Source: Mercenaria mercenaria
Taxonomy: Eukaryota > Mollusca > Bivalvia > Venerida > Veneridae
Direction: 5' to 3'
NCBI RefSeq assembly: GCF_021730395.1
Contig: NC_069375.1
Span: 63,825,501 to 63,889,500, forward strand
Length of the DNA: 64,000 nucleotides
Shown: piece by piece, positions 49,778 to 61,049 of the stretch
Position numbering within the stretch: the stretch's first letter is position 1
How the letters are laid out: every line of letters begins with the position of its first letter
Notes under the pieces: generated by a model
Seen by the model: the letters and a program-made list of their open reading frames with translations, nothing else
The model's database searches: none
What the model was told of the DNA's origin: nothing
Program-made: the position numbers and the translations under genes

Positions 49778-52463
49778 ATGGCAGGCTTACAGGGACTTTC
49801 AAAAGAAGTATTTAAAACGGTACGTTACTTTATTGCTATTTTTTGTGATTTCTTTTTTCTTAACATAGAAATAAATCTCAAAAATTTCTATGTGATGCAA
49901 GACTCAATATAGAAAAACGGGTCTTAAGTTTAAACAGATAATCTGGATAAGATTAATGCATTAATGCTGTCGTCTTAAATTGTTTTGTATATACTATAGT
50001 GTATCTTATTTAACCTGGCGGGGCGTGGTTTTACGACGGTCGACTACATTATTGTACAGGGTATATAGTACATGTAACCAATGTAGCGTTGAATGTTAAT
50101 CGTTGGTTACCGAAGATTACGGAATTAAACAGTTATATTGCTCAACCTATTTTGCTCGTTTTTTGAGATTACCATTATTTGCATAAGTTAGAGTTTGACT
50201 CCGCCCCGCCAGGTCAAATAAAACAGACAATTTATATATGTCGAAAAGTAGAAAAACTATATGTTTAATGTATAAAAAGAAGAAGAAGAAAACGTGCATT
50301 TCTCAACTGTTTTGGCGACTCTCTATAGTTCCATAAAGAGGAACGTTTGTTGAATCGTCCATTATTAATACGAATATGTCAAATAATTACGAGTAAGTGG
50401 TATATGACGTGATACTCGAAGAAAATTAACACAATTCCTATATTTATGAACGTTTTGGAAAGATATATTGTCTTCAACTTAGTGATTGTTGTATATTTAA
50501 CCTCAATATCATATAATATTAGGATAAGAAATATATAATAATTTATTTATACAAGAGCACCGCCTTGCGGGTGCTGACGCACATCTGATTTTTTTTGTAT
50601 AATAGCTATTAATGGCTACAGTAACTATAGAGATATATAGCAAATTATTTTTAAATTGTAATAACGTTTATATTCTTTATTCCACATAAATTAACCACGT
50701 ACGAGCACAAACCTTAATCTTCATTATTTTAATGATATAAACAAATTGTGATTTGATAGCATCTTAATAATTCCCAACTCGTTATAAAATTGATACTATC
50801 ACTCACTATTCCCACAATAGAAAACAGAAGGGAAAAAAGTCATTTTTCAAATAGATATTTCGTACTTTTATAATTTTAGTATAAATCTTATCCACATATG
50901 TGCACAGACTATAAAGTATAAAGATTTTAATGGTGTTTTTAAAAAATGAACTTTATCATGATCTTAATGTTTCCCTGATTAATTTAGATTAGTCATGTTA
51001 AGCATAAAAACTGTTCCGGCTATTCAACGGGTTTGTGAAACGCGTATTACATAGTTAGACCTATTACATGTATTTAGTATACTGCTTGCCTATTACAATA
51101 TGAGTGTGTTTGATCTTGTATGCCATTTTTCTGTTGTGTTTTTCTTTTCTTTTTTATCTAAAACTTGTTTTCTAATCATTTGTTTTTAAATTTCTTTATT
51201 GTCTGCTATCTTAAATTGAAGCATTGTTCGCATTCAGACAGACTTATTTTAGCTGGAAAATATCATAAGTAAGGTAAAGAATTGTGCGAAACCTCTTATG
51301 ACCCCTGTGACTGGTCGAAGTAAAGCTGTTTAATAAAGAGTTTTCATTATATCATCTGGAGTAATACAGTTGCACGGTTACTTTAATGTGGTAGTCAAAT
51401 GGCTGAAATATGTAGCAGATTAAACGGCTTACTAGCAATTGATGCTATATACAAATAAGTGATATATTAGTAATAATCTGTTGTAAAAAATAGCTGTTTG
51501 GACAATTATTACTCACAGATGCAGCAGATTAAATGACTTACTAGCCATTGATGTTATATACAAATAAGAGATATATTAGTCATATTTTATTGTAAAAAAA
51601 AAGGAAAAATAGCTGTTTGGACAATTATTACTCACAACTCATCTGATTTTGATGATGTTAAATATGTGCTGTATGAATAGGAGTATGAATATTGTCTGAC
51701 TTCTAACACTGATAATTACATGTTGAACGTAAAATGTACTGTACATTATTAACAAAATCATTTATCTATTTTGCAGGCATTTGATAAAGTCACGTTACAA
51801 GGACTTTCAGATGAGTGGGAGATAAAGTTACTGACGCACGATATGCAAGATGCTGCCATCTTGTTTATGAAAGAAAATTTCGTTCCACATGAACCACTGA
51901 TTCAAATTTTTGGTGTACAATGGAATGAAGGAGCTGAACAGTACTGGAAAGCAGTATTTGAACAAAGGGTTACTTTAGTTCTTACAAGTAAAGTAAGCGG
52001 CGAAATAATCGCTATACGTGGAATTGAAATTGTCAGTAAAACTGACCGGATAAGTACAGAAAAGATATCAGACGAGCGCCTTCGTAATTTACTGGAGTAT
52101 TTAAACTACTGCGACGACCAGGCTAAATTCTTTGAGTATTACAGAACTGACGAGGCAATTCATTTTTCGGGTCTTGCTGTAGCTAAGTTATACAGGCGTA
52201 GAGGGATTGCGACATTACTCTTAAGATGTGCTGTTGACATGGTCGAAAACTTGGGTTTAGAGCATGTTTATATTAAAGGGGAAGCGTCATCGGATTATTC
52301 GAAGAAGATATATGAAAAATTGGACTTTGAAACGCTTTATGAACAAATTTATGAAGAATATGACATAACCGGGAAACAAATAAAGAATAAAATAGGTGAA
52401 CACAAGTCTAATAAAGTATATGGCAAGTGTATAAAACGGTTTAAATGTGCAGATGGGATTTGA
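49778..52463 (+). CDS. GNAT-family N-acetyltransferase, two exons
   Basis: Seen: exon 1 at 49778-49819 (MAGLQGLSKEVFKT, donor GTACGT, phase 0) and exon 2 at 51777-52463 after TTTTGCAG, giving 242 residues. An in-frame upstream ATG at 49730 would add 16. GNAT motif A lies at residues 145-175: GLAVAKLYRRRGIATLLL, where RRRGIA is the acetyl-CoA pyrophosphate loop (Q/R-x-x-G-x-G/A), followed by SSDYSKKIYEKLDFE, the motif B-like helix and 'acceptor-end' segment typical of arylalkylamine/dopamine-type invertebrate acetyltransferases. There is no signal peptide or membrane segment, so it is probably cytosolic. Known of the family: transfer of acetyl from acetyl-CoA to an amine. The substrate is not readable here. 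The exon 1 peptide LQGLSKE repeats the start of exon 2 (LQGLSDE). A close paralogue starts at 63614 and a broken tail lies at 55667. Intron 1 (1957 bp) holds a fold-back element, a tandem duplication and a sequence repeated in inverted form at 55.4 kb. Confidence 0.8.
50004..50224. mobile_element. fold-back (MITE-like) element in acetyltransferase intron 1
   Basis: The ends carry inverted repeats TTATTTAACCTGGCGGGGCG at left and its near-exact reverse complement (one change) at right, enclosing about 170 bp. The GC-rich ends stand out from the AT-rich intron. No clear target duplication or coding capacity is seen. Confidence 0.55.
51090..51370 (+). repeat. intron segment duplicated in inverted form at 55386-55666 (arm 1)
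   Basis: Starting CTATTACAATATGAGT and ending near ATATCATCTGGAGTA, this part of acetyltransferase intron 1 matches the reverse complement of 55386-55666 over its whole length with scattered changes and small A/T-run indels. It includes a diverged piece of the 274-bp repeat family (about 51258-51330). Confidence 0.8.
51403..51636 (+). repeat. two-copy tandem duplication, period about 119 bp, in acetyltransferase intron 1
   Basis: The stretch GCAGATTAAA...TAGCTGTTTGGACAATTATTACTCACA occurs at 51415 and again at 51534 with only a few changes and an A-run expansion in copy 2. It ends about 140 bp before the exon 2 acceptor. Confidence 0.75.
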
Positions 52464-52830
52464 CACCCGTCATATATAGTGTATATAAACGGGAATCCGT
52501 GCAATCGGAAACAAAGACATCTCGCAAGGCCAAGTTCTGCGACAGAAATGATCTATGACGTCATCAGAACGGCGGCCAAGTTTAAAAAGTAATTTTGCTT
52601 ATCTTAACATTCACATAAATTACTACGCAATATTATCTTTTATCCTTGAATATTTGTTGTCAATATAATAACACTACTGCAGTATATAAATAATCAAATG
52701 ATGTGAAATAATCAAACTATATGTTTCCTTACCCACTTTACTTTGAACAGATTGTTCTTTTCATTTAATTTGTTTGTTTCATATAAGTTATACTGTCGAA
52801 ATGTACGAATATCATCATAATAAGTATCCC

Positions 52831-52836
52831 AATAAA
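52831..52836 (+). promoter_or_regulatory. AATAAA polyadenylation signal downstream of the acetyltransferase
   Basis: AATAAA lies 368 bases after the acetyltransferase stop codon and is the most likely 3'-end signal for it. Assignment is inferred from position only. Confidence 0.3.
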
Positions 52837-52839
52837 GTT

Positions 52840-54195
52840 GTGGCTTTATGTTTGCTTTAAAATTATCTCAATGTAATGTATAAATGTCAATTCCGATAAT
52901 TTGTTAGCCTGTGATTGAACAAAATTCATTCTCTGCTACAAATGAACAGCATTCTATATACCACATTCATATCTCGTTGAACTTCACAACTTTAAAACAT
53001 CCGCACTTAATTAAAGGTTATGATAAACATTCGCACAAATAAGCCTTTTCCTTTCTTCTTGTTTCGTTGCCGTTTTAATTTAATAGAAGTCTTTCAAAGT
53101 TTATGACCAATAGTTCCCAAAGAATCTCAAAACATTATTGAAAAATGAGGAAGTTTTCATGGTCTATTGTGCCATTTTTACTGACATTTTAGACTATGAC
53201 GGCCATTTTTATAGTTTGTTGCAGGAAATGTGCAAACAAGATTTTCATGATGGATATCACGACTGGGTGATGAAACATTTAACTCTTGAGGGTTCTGGTA
53301 TAATTCTATCCATGGTCAACGGCTGTCAACAGCATATTATTACATTTATAATAGTTCTTTGATAGAATTCTTGCTATCACTAATATCTTCTCCCTGGAAC
53401 AGATTTTGTCAACGGCGAAGAACGTATGTCGACCACTTACAAAATTTCTTGAAATATAGAAACCACTAGTAGAAAAATACTCTTTATTATTATTAGCTAT
53501 TTGAATTTGATGAGCTGAAAGAAATCTACGTACATACATATAACCGTAGAAGAAGTCTTTTAGTTCTGTAAGTGTTAATGTTGAATGTAAACTACATCGA
53601 CTGCAACTTGTAAATGCTGTTAGCTATTACCTTTGACCACTCTTAGTTGCACTAGAAAAGTGAATGTGTCTTTTCACACTGCTGAATTCTTATAGCAATT
53701 TTAAAACCTTTTACATATATTAATTTTTAAAACCTTTCTTGAGTGTAAGGTATAAAAGATGAAAATTTCTTTTATCATTGCTGGAAAAATAAAAAAAGAA
53801 ACATCATTTTACAGAAAAGTGTAAATACAGTTCAAATATGTATCTAAAAATTCAATAAATCCACCATTTTGTTTTTGTTGCCATGGAAACAAAATAGCCG
53901 CTAATTTGACCAAATATTAAAAATCTTATAATTTTCTCATTATTACTCCGACTTTAAAAATTCTTTCATTCTTTAAATGATGTAAGAAATCCCAGCTGAC
54001 TAAATCAACGTAAGAACAGCGTTGCCTTTCACTTTAATTTTTAGGTCAAAAGCGCCGGTATTTGAATGACACAACAACAGTAACGAATGTATAAAAGGCA
54101 ACTGCTAAATGTGAAAGTAAAATAAATGGATACAATTATATTATAAAGCTTGGTATTCATGTATATTTTATAGTTGTGTCCATTTGTTTTCAATA
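52840..54195. other. gene-free DNA downstream of the acetyltransferase
   Basis: Short frames only; nothing recognised. Confidence 0.45.
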
Positions 54196-54199
54196 GAAA

Positions 54200-55305
54200 G
54201 ACAAGAGTTCGCTCATAAGCAAAGAAATCACTCATTGATTCAAAGATTCGTTATATAGTCTACAAAATTAATAATAGATAATAATATTAACAAAGTCTGA
54301 AAAGTACATCCCTCGGAAGCACCGAGAAAAAGGTTAATAGTGAATATTGCAGACTCGACTTGATTGAGACCGCATTAGCTTTAGTTAGTTTAATATGTAC
54401 ACTAGTCAACAGGGTACATGTATTTAGATATATTACAACCATGCATTGCACGGAATTCACGGATCAGAGGGATAGGGCCATATTCCTAGTCGCCATTCAA
54501 ACTCACACTTGACTCAAACTTGGGTAAATATCACTAAAGTGGGCCTCGAGTAGACCCTGCGGGAGTGTGTGTAGAGGGCGAATGTCATATTCATAAATCT
54601 CATTCAATCTTAACTTTTGGAAGGGCAATTCAAGTATTGGTTTCATGTAGAATTATATTAAAGTGTATTAATATACAGTTTTTGAAGGGTTGTGAGTTAA
54701 AGTCCCAGCAAGGTAATGTTAGTATTATTAAATATCAACGAGATTCTATATTTTATTTACATTTCATTACGAGCCAGCATAGAAATGACTTTATTAAAAC
54801 ATTTGTTTTATTCCACATTCCACAAAGATATACTGTGCATAGTACACACTAGCTTCATCATAACATATTCATTTAAATTTAGAAAATCACCATCAAACGT
54901 CTGTATGTTTATGTGCAATCGTGTTAAGCAGGAAGTCAAGCGTTCACTAGAAAGAAATGAGTTCACTCATTCAGGAAGATTCGTAAAATAGTCCACATGT
55001 AGAGTTATATTACAGTACGTAAACATACAGTATTATGAAGCGTCGTTAACTTTAGTACAGGAGAGGAGACGGTGAGTTTGGCTTGAAGTTAGTGTCTTAA
55101 TATATTAATATTGTTTTCAGTTAGGTAAAATTAGCCTTATTGTATTTGCTGTACATTTAATTACGAGACAGTGTGGAAATGTCTTCATTAAATCATTTGT
55201 TTTATTTTACTTTTCTTTAAAGATGTACTTGCTCACCCAAAACGAAAACTATTTTCATCATTGCATATTAATCTAAATTAAGTACATCTTCATCAAACAT
55301 CTTTA
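54200..55305 (+). repeat. diverged direct duplication of a ~360-bp segment, first copy interrupted
   Basis: AAGATTCGTTATATAGTCTACA near 54245 matches AAGATTCGTAAAATAGTCCACA near 54977, and GTAGAATTATATTAAAGTGT...CATCAAACGTCT (54645-54905) matches GTAGAGTTATATTACAGTAC...CATCAAACATCT (55000-55305), all with small differences. Copy 1 is split by about 380 bp holding a 274-bp-family fragment. Confidence 0.6.
54290..54372 (+). repeat. 274-bp repeat family, short fragment
   Basis: Contains CATCCCTCGGAAGCACCGAG and GCAGACTCGACTTGATTGAG as in the 2.4-kb subfamily, then stops. It interrupts a local duplication (54200-55305). Confidence 0.65.
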
Positions 55306-55385
55306 ACTTTGCTAAATATACAAACTAACTGTGTATGCATTAATCACACTAGCATGTCTATTTACCGGTATTTAGTAACAACCAT

Positions 55386-55666
55386 TATTTACATAAACAG
55401 TACTTCAGATGATATAATAATAATAAAAAAAATTAAACAGCTTTACTTCGACCAGTCACAGGGGTCATAAGAGGTTTTACACAATTCTTTACCTTACTTT
55501 TGATATTTTCCAACAAAATTAAGTCTGTCTGAATGAGTCCAATGCTTCAATTTCAGACAGCAAACAATAATGAATTAAAAAAAAAATGATTAGAAAAAAA
55601 AAAACGTTTTAAATAAATAAAAAACAACAGAAAAATGGCATACAAGTACAGACTCATATTGTAATA
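55386..55666 (-). repeat. inverted copy of acetyltransferase intron-1 segment (arm 2)
   Basis: Reverse complement of 51090-51370. The segments GGTAAAGAATTGTG and ACCTCTTATGACCCCTGTGA can be read on both arms. It ends exactly where the acetyltransferase tail fragment (55667) begins. Confidence 0.8.
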
Positions 55667-55915
55667 GACGTAAAGGATTTGCGATATTACTCTTAAAATG
55701 TGCTGTTGAAATGGTAGAAAACATTGGTTTAGAGTTTGTTTATACTAAAGGAGACGGGGGTCCTCGGATTATTAAAAGAAAATGAATATTCTGACTTTGA
55801 AACGCTTTATGAACAAATTTATGAAGAATATGTTTTACCTGGACAGCAAATAAAGAATGGGATAGGTGAGCACAAGTCTAATAAAGTATATGGAAAATGT
55901 ATAAAAAAGTTTTAA
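55667..55915 (+). pseudogene. broken 3' fragment of a third GNAT acetyltransferase copy
   Basis: The sequence matches the last third of the acetyltransferase from the RRRGIA loop to the stop region: RKGFAILLLKCAVEMVEN at the start, then the ETLYEQIYEEY and GEHKSNKVYGK stretches. A small length change in the segment equivalent to SSDYSKKIYEK shifts the frame and brings early stops, and the first two thirds of the coding exon are missing. The 5' border abuts an inverted copy of acetyltransferase intron-1 sequence (55386-55666), so the fragment arose by a rearrangement rather than simple decay. Confidence 0.75.
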
Positions 55916-56109
55916 TTGAATAGGTGTGATTGGACATTCGTTACATACATAGAGCATGTGTGCACCGCATGATTTCTAAGAAAGACAATATGATCATAAT
56001 ACTTACTTCTAATATAGAGCGATAATTATGGCCACTTACAGTATACTGTCTTGAATGTTGATTAAGGATAATTATCAAAAAATATATTTGAAATTATGGG
56101 ATGCAGCCA

Positions 56110-56240
56110 AGTAAAAAAAATAGATTCGGTCTGTTTACTGAAAGGTAAAGAAATGTGCACACCCTTTAAGTCAGGTTTCACTGGCTTATATGGAACTCTC
56201 TTATACGAACCATAAAATATAATAACGTGAGGTTGGCGTT
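56110..56240 (+). repeat. 274-bp repeat family, diverged partial unit
   Basis: GATTCGGTCTGTTTACTGAAAGGTAAAG, split by small changes, is followed by CACACCCTTTAAG and CACTGGCTTATATGGAACTC in the family order. The AAAGG/CCTTT stem is kept. Confidence 0.5.
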
Positions 56241-56244
56241 TGAA

Positions 56245-57125
56245 TCAATTTCATGAAAAGTCCTATTTCATGTTTGTTAATTACTATTGACAATAACTTT
56301 TCATTTTTTATGGTATACTTTATTTTCAAATCGGGTTGCCTTTGTGAAATTATGTATGTAGTATGCTACAGTTGACAACAGGGGCCATTTGAACATATAT
56401 AGTGTATCATGAAGTTTGGGTAGCTTTCATAGCTATATTTTTGTACGGTTTTTGTGCGCAAATTATAAACAGAAAATTATTCGAGCCGTCTGTCAGTTAC
56501 ATGTCACAGGGAAGTTCGTACGCCTTTTGTATCTTGAACAACGACATGGGTCTCATCGCTAAGGTGACTATGTCTTAGACTAGCTGACAAACGATAAGAA
56601 TGTTCTGTGTTAAAACGTATAACTGGTGAGACCAAGTATTTCGTACATATATTTTTCTCTGGCTATATGATTTCAGAGATCACTAAATGTTTCAAAATAG
56701 CAATCTTCAAATAATGATAATTAACTGGAACTTCTTTAGGCTGGAGTCTCTATACTTGGCTAACTTTTTTCATGACAGGGTAGTTGCATTAACTTCCTTA
56801 TCAAGGTACTGGGAAAAATATGACTGCTCGATGTTTCTTCTTCTATCGCTGGATACCGAATGATCTTTCCGTCACACATCTACCTATTTATGCCCTAGCT
56901 GAAGTGAGCTTTAATTGGTACTATTTATAGAAATGTTTCTGATTGGTCCAAATTCGAACATAGTATTTTACGAGTACTTGCACTTACAAATTGGTTCCCA
57001 TTAACAATTGAAAATGATTTAATTTGTGGTGCTGGGATCCAGCTTTAAAATAATCCAAATTAAATGACACAAATTATTTTATTTACAGCAATTCTATAAT
57101 TATAGCATAGAAACAATAAAGAAGG
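56245..57125. other. gene-free DNA
   Basis: Nothing recognised. Confidence 0.45.
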
Positions 57126-57142
57126 GGTCAAGCACTATATGT

Positions 57143-57367
57143 TTTTGTTTTTGTTTTTTTTTATGGTGGAGGAAGACTCCAGGTGCCCCTCCGTGCATTA
57201 TTTCATCACGAGCGGGCACCCGGGTAGAACCACCGACCTTCCGTAAGCCAGCTGGATGGCTTCCTCACATGAAGAATTCAACACCCCGAGTGAGGCTCGA
57301 ACCCACATCGATGAGGGGCAAGTGATTTGAAGTCAGCGACCTTAACCACTCGGCCACGGAGGCCCCC
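57143..57367 (-). mobile_element. tRNA-derived SINE, family A, minus strand, 14-bp target duplication
   Basis: Minus-strand copy with the GGCCGAGTGGTT head and GGTTCGA B box. The body stops at CTTCCTCCACCAT, directly followed by an A-rich tail, so it lacks the last 70 bp of the 43.5-kb copy. It is flanked by CAAGCACTATATGT at 57129-57142 and 57368-57381. The perfect duplication points to a recent insertion. Confidence 0.85.
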
Positions 57368-57804
57368 CAAGCACTATATGTGCTCATGTAAAACGTTATC
57401 AATATATCCAATATAAGTCCATGTATTGTTCCATTGTATAAAAAAAAAATCGCTTGACAGAATATCTTCTTTGTTATTCTTATCATTTATATACCTATAG
57501 GAAAAAATCTTGATATTAAGTTTTAAATATTATGAGAAAAAAATAATAATTAAAGCTGTTCTTATTCAAGTAGAACAGAGCAAATCGTATAAGGGAGATT
57601 AGCAAGTGGAGGTATTGGAAAAATATTAACTGTATTGTCTCCCTGGATTTAACACGTCTGGAAACTTTGCTTATATATTTTTGAAGACAAAGATAAAAGA
57701 AAGACAACATACATCCCTTTTTAAATTTTCCTCCTTTTGCCCTGTCGCTGAACGCGTTTTTCAGAGTTTTATAAACGATTTAAATAGAATGCACCCATAC
57801 ATAG

Positions 57805-57960
57805 CAAATAAAATCTGTAAAAATATCCTTTGGAAGCAAAGAATGCAACCAAGAAGAATAATAGTAGACTCGGGTTGATTGAGTCTGTTCATGAGAGGTA
57901 ATGAAATGTGCAACACCTCTCACGTCCCCTAGCACCGGCTTAGGCGGAACTCTATTAAGT
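57805..57960 (+). repeat. 274-bp repeat family, partial unit
   Basis: Begins AATAAAATCTGTAAAAATA and runs through the TGAGAGGT/ACCTCTCA hairpin to TAGCACCGGCTTAGGCGGAA. The second half of the unit is missing. Confidence 0.8.
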
Positions 57961-58329
57961 CGACTATCTGACTGAAAAATGCGCGGTTGCACACTTCGAC
58001 AAAAATACGAATTTATTCTTGTCAAACTGATGGACCGTGGTTGTATCTTTCTTCTGGCCGGGTCCTCGTCTTTATTTGAATAGAAAACTATTTCTGTTAG
58101 AAATGCAGAGATCTACAATACCTAAAAGGTATAGTTTCTCTCACGACAAAGTGTCTCAATGAAGTTGTTGTACCCATCACGATTTTTAGACCATTTAGTG
58201 TACGTTCGAATCGAAATATCTGGGTCTATCAGTCGACGGACATTTGACTCAAAGCCGCTTATTTCTTGCTCTGATGCTGTGGTACCACTACTGAAAGGAT
58301 AAACCCTTTTCAGTCTTCAGACTTCAGAC

Positions 58330-59580
58330 AAACATGTTCAGTCTTTCAATTTAAGATATTTATTATGAGTTTGACTGCTTTCAACCAAGTTGGCTTGAGG
58401 ACAGGTTCTTTCTCTGCTTTTATTCCGTATGTCATTCACTGTACCACAAGCTTTAAGCTTTTGTTCGCAACAACCTTTCATTTCACACAGACACAGTGCA
58501 ACATTCTGGTATGCAAGAATCAGCATGCTCATGATCCTCTCTGCTGGATTAGCCCACGAGTGTCCATGTGTTGTTCTAGCAGCAATTAATATGTCCAACA
58601 GTTTTAACAAGATCATTAGACAAAGTTTCACAGCTGCGTAGGTGGTTCGATGATCTGGACCGCCGTCCCTAAAATGAGTAAATATGGATTCGAGCTGACT
58701 TCCCTATTAGGTTTCAAGACACTTATCAGTTCAGGCTGGTATTTACTTGTCCTCTGTTGAATCTTTTAGTTGCATCATTAGCTATTTCAACATGGAGACT
58801 TACAGATGGTGTTAAAGATCCTTTCCAAGAAACATCAGGATCAAGCGTTCCCTAGACTGCAAATACTTGTCACTATGGACTTTTTGCCGTGGACACCTGT
58901 TGATACTGCCATTCCAGGTTCCACAAAATCAACCTTGGATTTATCATCCAAACATAATAGTGAGATGCGTTTCCGGAACATCACAGCGAACGTCTTTAAG
59001 TAATTGAAAATTGCTGCACAGTAGTGCTCGTCGATACGTGCAGCACGCAATTGTCTTGTTTGCACTCTATGTTGTAAATCTATACGCCCTTTGAAGAATT
59101 TTGCAGTGATTTTATATGCATTTCTAGGCACAGATGCAAAGAGGACTGTACGTTCAGTTGGTATTTAGTGCCTTCTGGGCACTTAGTAACAGTATGATCA
59201 ATCAAGCCTCTGACTGACATATACTCCCATGCGGAGACGTGCATCTATAGCAGGACTTTGGCATGTTGTTGAATCTTAAGTTAAATCAGACTTTACTGCT
59301 CTTAAAACTTGCTGTGGATTATTAGCAACACCTTGGTATGTTCGCATAAGATCCTTTCTCATTTCTCTAGTGTGGTACTCTAGGAGTCTGCTTTCTAGTC
59401 TTTTAAATTCTTTGTAGCAGATGACATAAGTTCTGCAGCTGAACGGTCCTCTGGAACCCGCCAAAATAAATACAGTTTTACCAACACCTGTTCTCGGGTC
59501 ATAACACAAAACATCAACTGGAAATGATAGCGATAATCCTTCCAATAATCGTTTTTTTTTAGTTTTTGATACTGATCCCT
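58330..59580 (-). mobile_element. decayed DDE-type transposase-like gene, family unassigned
   Basis: On the minus strand three long open stretches (59545-59276, 59131-58841, 58631-58338) and the DNA between them belong to one former protein. It contains the segments DVLCYDPRTGVGKTVF, RAARIDEHYCAAIFNYLK and LCLDDKSKV, then DGGPDHRTTYAAVK and HSWANPAERIMS. The acidic residues of CLDDK (58943-58948), DGGPDHR (58665-58667) and NPAER (58539-58541) would form a D-D-E set, with 41 residues between the last D and E. This layout matches uncharacterised multicopy proteins I recall from cnidarians and molluscs, read here as transposases. The frame is interrupted by several stops and frame changes, so this copy is dead. 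No terminal repeats were found. The family name is left open. Confidence 0.6.
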
Positions 59581-59599
59581 GAAAGGCTGTTTTACATGT

Positions 59600-60495
59600 A
59601 GTAGTTGTAAAATTTAAATGTTAAGTCAAGTATTGTATGCATTGAAGTAAACTGAAAACTTGCTTTAAAACACACAGCAGACTGAGTCGGAAACCAGTAA
59701 AAGAGTTGCAAAGATTCAAATTACTATAATTTTTATATAATTAAAACTCTGTATACCGGTAGTCGCCATATAAATTACGATATACCACGGAAGTTAGACA
59801 CGGACATCTCTAAATACATGAAGGGCCGCATCATCCATTTGCCATTATTAAGGCAGCCTCTCTTATCCACACTCATACATTTATGCACATAAACGTGTAT
59901 TAGTTGCTTAAGCAACTGTTTAGTATTCAGAAGTACCTGTCGGGGATTTTAGATCTGTTTCTAATTTGTGATTTTATCTGTTGAATGTTACCATCAATAT
60001 AACACAACCCATCTACTATCACCATAAACCGATGTGTCATTTCTTTTGTCATATGTGTTTAACTGAAGCTTTTATACCTTTATAGACCACAATAGGACCT
60101 ACACTAAGATTTTTGCAAACATTTTTAAAGCATTTAAATTGCTTGTATACGTTAATTTGTTTAAATATTCCGATAATAGAGTCAATTACTTTGTGTACCC
60201 TACAGTTTTTTTATATTAATATTTATCTATTCTGCTAAGTTTAACGTCGCACCAAATATCAATAGTTACTTCTATAGCTGACGCAGCGGCTTAATAAGGA
60301 TTCTATAATGAATCTTCTTAATTAAACTGAATAAACATTTGGCAAAATCTAGCCACATTGAGAACAATAATAATGCAATGAAACAACTGTTAATATACAA
60401 TGCATGTACATAATATCTCTAGAGGTATGTTTATCAATAGAGTTTAAACCGATATAATTCTATCAAAAGTATATTAAGATATATCTAAGCAAAGC
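59600..60495. other. gene-free DNA
   Basis: Flanks the decayed transposase; no terminal repeat of that element was found here. Confidence 0.4.
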
Positions 60496-60499
60496 CTTG

Positions 60500-61045
60500 C
60501 TATAGATTTTGTGAAATCGAGCCCCATGTTATCATCTGGAAACGGTTTAATACTCCTGGTCACTGTGACCTTGACCTTTGATTTACTGGTCTTAAGTTTA
60601 ATAGGAACTCTCTGGTAGTCATGACCTAATCTAATCTCCCTATTAACTTTGATTATAATAGGCATAAGCGTTCTTGAGTTATCACCCGGACACCGTAGCT
60701 CTTTCCTGGGTCAATGTGACCTTGACTTACCTGTCTAAAAATTAAAAGGGTCATCAGCTGGTCATGATCAACATCTTAGTTTCGTTACACTAGACCCTAG
60801 CGTTCTCAAGTTATCGTTCGGAAAGTGTTAAAATGCTCCTGGTCACTGTGACATTGACCTTTGACTTTATTACCTCAAAAACAACAGGGACATTCGCTGG
60901 TCATAATCAACCTGCCTATTAAGTTTCGTTATCATCGGCAAAAGCGTTCTCAAGTTATCTTCCGGGAAACGGTTTAACTGTTCCTAGTCTCTGCGACCTT
61001 GGCCTTCGACCTACTGACCTCAAAATCAATAAGAATCGTTTACTA
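60500..61045 (+). repeat. tandem array, period about 130-150 bp, about four units, rich in TGACC half-sites
   Basis: CCTGGTCACTGTGACCTTGA-type anchors lie near 60558, 60711, 60841 and 60985, each preceded by AAGCGTTCTCAAGTTATC-type and CGGAAA..GTTTAA-type segments and followed by CAT-(GCTGGTCATGATCAAC)-like segments. Units are diverged from each other. Confidence 0.7.
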
Positions 61046-61049
61046 AAAG

